Of a stretch of 6,229 bases of DNA, positions 5,620 through 6,229 are shown one piece after another. This stretch comes from Labilithrix sp. (lineage in GTDB: Bacteria; Myxococcota; Polyangia; Polyangiales; Polyangiaceae): positions 1 through 6,229 of the forward strand of contig JAQBQL010000150.1 in assembly GCA_028287035.1 (NCBI GenBank). Direction: 5' to 3'. Under the pieces are notes generated by a model that saw only the letters and a list, made by a program, of their open reading frames with translations, searched no databases and had not been told where the DNA came from. Within the stretch, counting starts at the first letter, position 1, and every line of letters begins with the position of its first letter. Position numbers and translations under genes: made by a program.

Positions 5620-6229
5620 ATGGACGAGGAACAGAAGGAAGCGCGGCGAAGGATGCTCGCGGAGCTCGAGGGCTCCTGGGACTCGGTGCAGCCGGCCGTC
5701 CCTCCCGGGTCTTCCCCGGAGCTCGAGGCCGCGCCTCGTTCGGAGCCCCCGAGCGCGGAGGTCCAGGCGGCGCTCGACGCCGCCGCCGACCGGCTCGTCG
5801 ACTCCCTGGATCCGCCGCCGGTCTCCGTACCGACGATGGCGGAGCTCGACGACCTCGACTCGGGCTGGGGCGCCGAGGAGGCCGACGAGCCCGACGAGCC
5901 GGAGCCCGAGCGCCCGGACGAACGCCTCGACCCCGTCGCCTACGCGGCGGCGCAGGCGGCGTACGTCGAGGCGCGCCAGGCGTATCTCGAGGAGAAGAAG
6001 GCGCGCGACGAGCGCAACGCGGCGCGCCGTGAGCGCCGGCGCATGAAGCTCGACGCCCGGAAGTCGCGTCAGAAGGCGCGCGCCCAGGCGGCGAAGCAGA
6101 AGCAGAAGCAGAAGTCGAAGAAAGTCCCGCCGGCGACCCAGCTGAAGGCCGAGAAGGAAGCGAAGGCGCTCGCGCGTGCCGAGGGCTTCGCGAAGCAGCA
6201 GCAGCGCGCGGCGGCCGCACGCGACGCCG
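5620..6229 (+). CDS. Hypothetical charged low-complexity protein, N-terminal part
   Basis: The frame is open from the ATG at 5620 through the window end (203 codons seen, C-terminus missing). An in-frame TGA at 5608-5610 rules out an upstream start, and AGGGTGA (5604-5610) is a well-placed ribosome-binding site. The protein starts MDEEQKEARRRM. Residues of roughly 13-105 are acidic and rich in Pro, Ala, Glu and Asp (DEPDEPEPERPDE), likely disordered. From about 106 it is strongly basic and Ala/Gln/Lys/Arg-rich, with a coiled-coil look and an exact (AAGCAG)3 repeat at 6094-6111 encoding KQKQKQ. No signal peptide, membrane segment or known domain is seen. Codon third positions are nearly all G or C, which supports this frame over the antisense frames. 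Charge segregation could suit a nucleic-acid-binding or scaffold protein, but I do not recognise it. It starts 43 bp after the terminator, so it needs its own promoter, which I could not identify. Confidence 0.75.
   Translation, partial: MDEEQKEARRRMLAELEGSWDSVQPAVPPGSSPELEAAPRSEPPSAEVQAALDAAADRLVDSLDPPPVSVPTMAELDDLDSGWGAEEADEPDEPEPERPDERLDPVAYAAAQAAYVEARQAYLEEKKARDERNAARRERRRMKLDARKSRQKARAQAAKQKQKQKSKKVPPATQLKAEKEAKALARAEGFAKQQQRAAAARDA

Noticed and set aside
5591..6220. Minus-strand open frame (209 codons) opposite the C-terminal hypothetical gene
   Set aside because: Its Pro/Arg/Ala-rich translation is a shadow of the plus-strand frame, which has a ribosome-binding site, a bounded start and G/C-ending codons.

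Overview
The window is GC-rich bacterial chromosomal DNA. Codon third positions in the four protein genes are almost always G or C. The protein content (a LonA protease, an Omp85-type outer-membrane barrel and a charged low-complexity protein) fits a Gram-negative, and the overall style suggests Myxococcota or another high-GC deltaproteobacterial-type lineage. That placement is an inference, because no phylogenetic marker is complete here.

Layout. (1) 1-408, plus strand: the C-terminal end of Lon protease, followed by a strong hairpin terminator at 426-469. (2) 472-3154, minus strand, convergent with lon: a compact two-gene unit. An endonuclease/exonuclease/phosphatase (EEP) family enzyme (2354-3154) is followed 25 nt later by an Omp85/BamA-like outer-membrane protein (472-2328). 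(3) 3155-3453: an AT-richer divergent intergenic region. It carries a likely promoter for the minus-strand unit, an 8-bp inverted repeat, two tandem DnaA-box-like 9-mers and a candidate plus-strand promoter at 3419-3447. (4) 3454-5576: about 2.1 kb with no credible protein gene on either strand. It is dense in nested RNA-like stems, often capped by GNRA tetraloops. Seven A-runs of four or more lie on the plus strand, and there are no T-runs of four or more until a textbook intrinsic terminator at 5533-5576. I read this as one very large structured non-coding RNA gene, or a few adjacent ones, and I do not recognise it as a known family. (5) 5620 to the window end, plus strand: the start of a hypothetical protein with an acidic/proline-rich N-terminal half and a lysine/arginine/glutamine/alanine-rich coiled-coil-like C-terminal half.

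How the parts relate. lon and the EEP-omp unit converge on a shared hairpin. The EEP-omp unit and the putative RNA diverge from the 3155-3453 region. The RNA terminator ends 43 bp before the hypothetical gene, so the RNA looks like its own transcription unit rather than a leader of that gene. The large RNA candidate is the feature most worth following up. Its structure is read by eye from single-sequence complementarity, without covariation or expression evidence.
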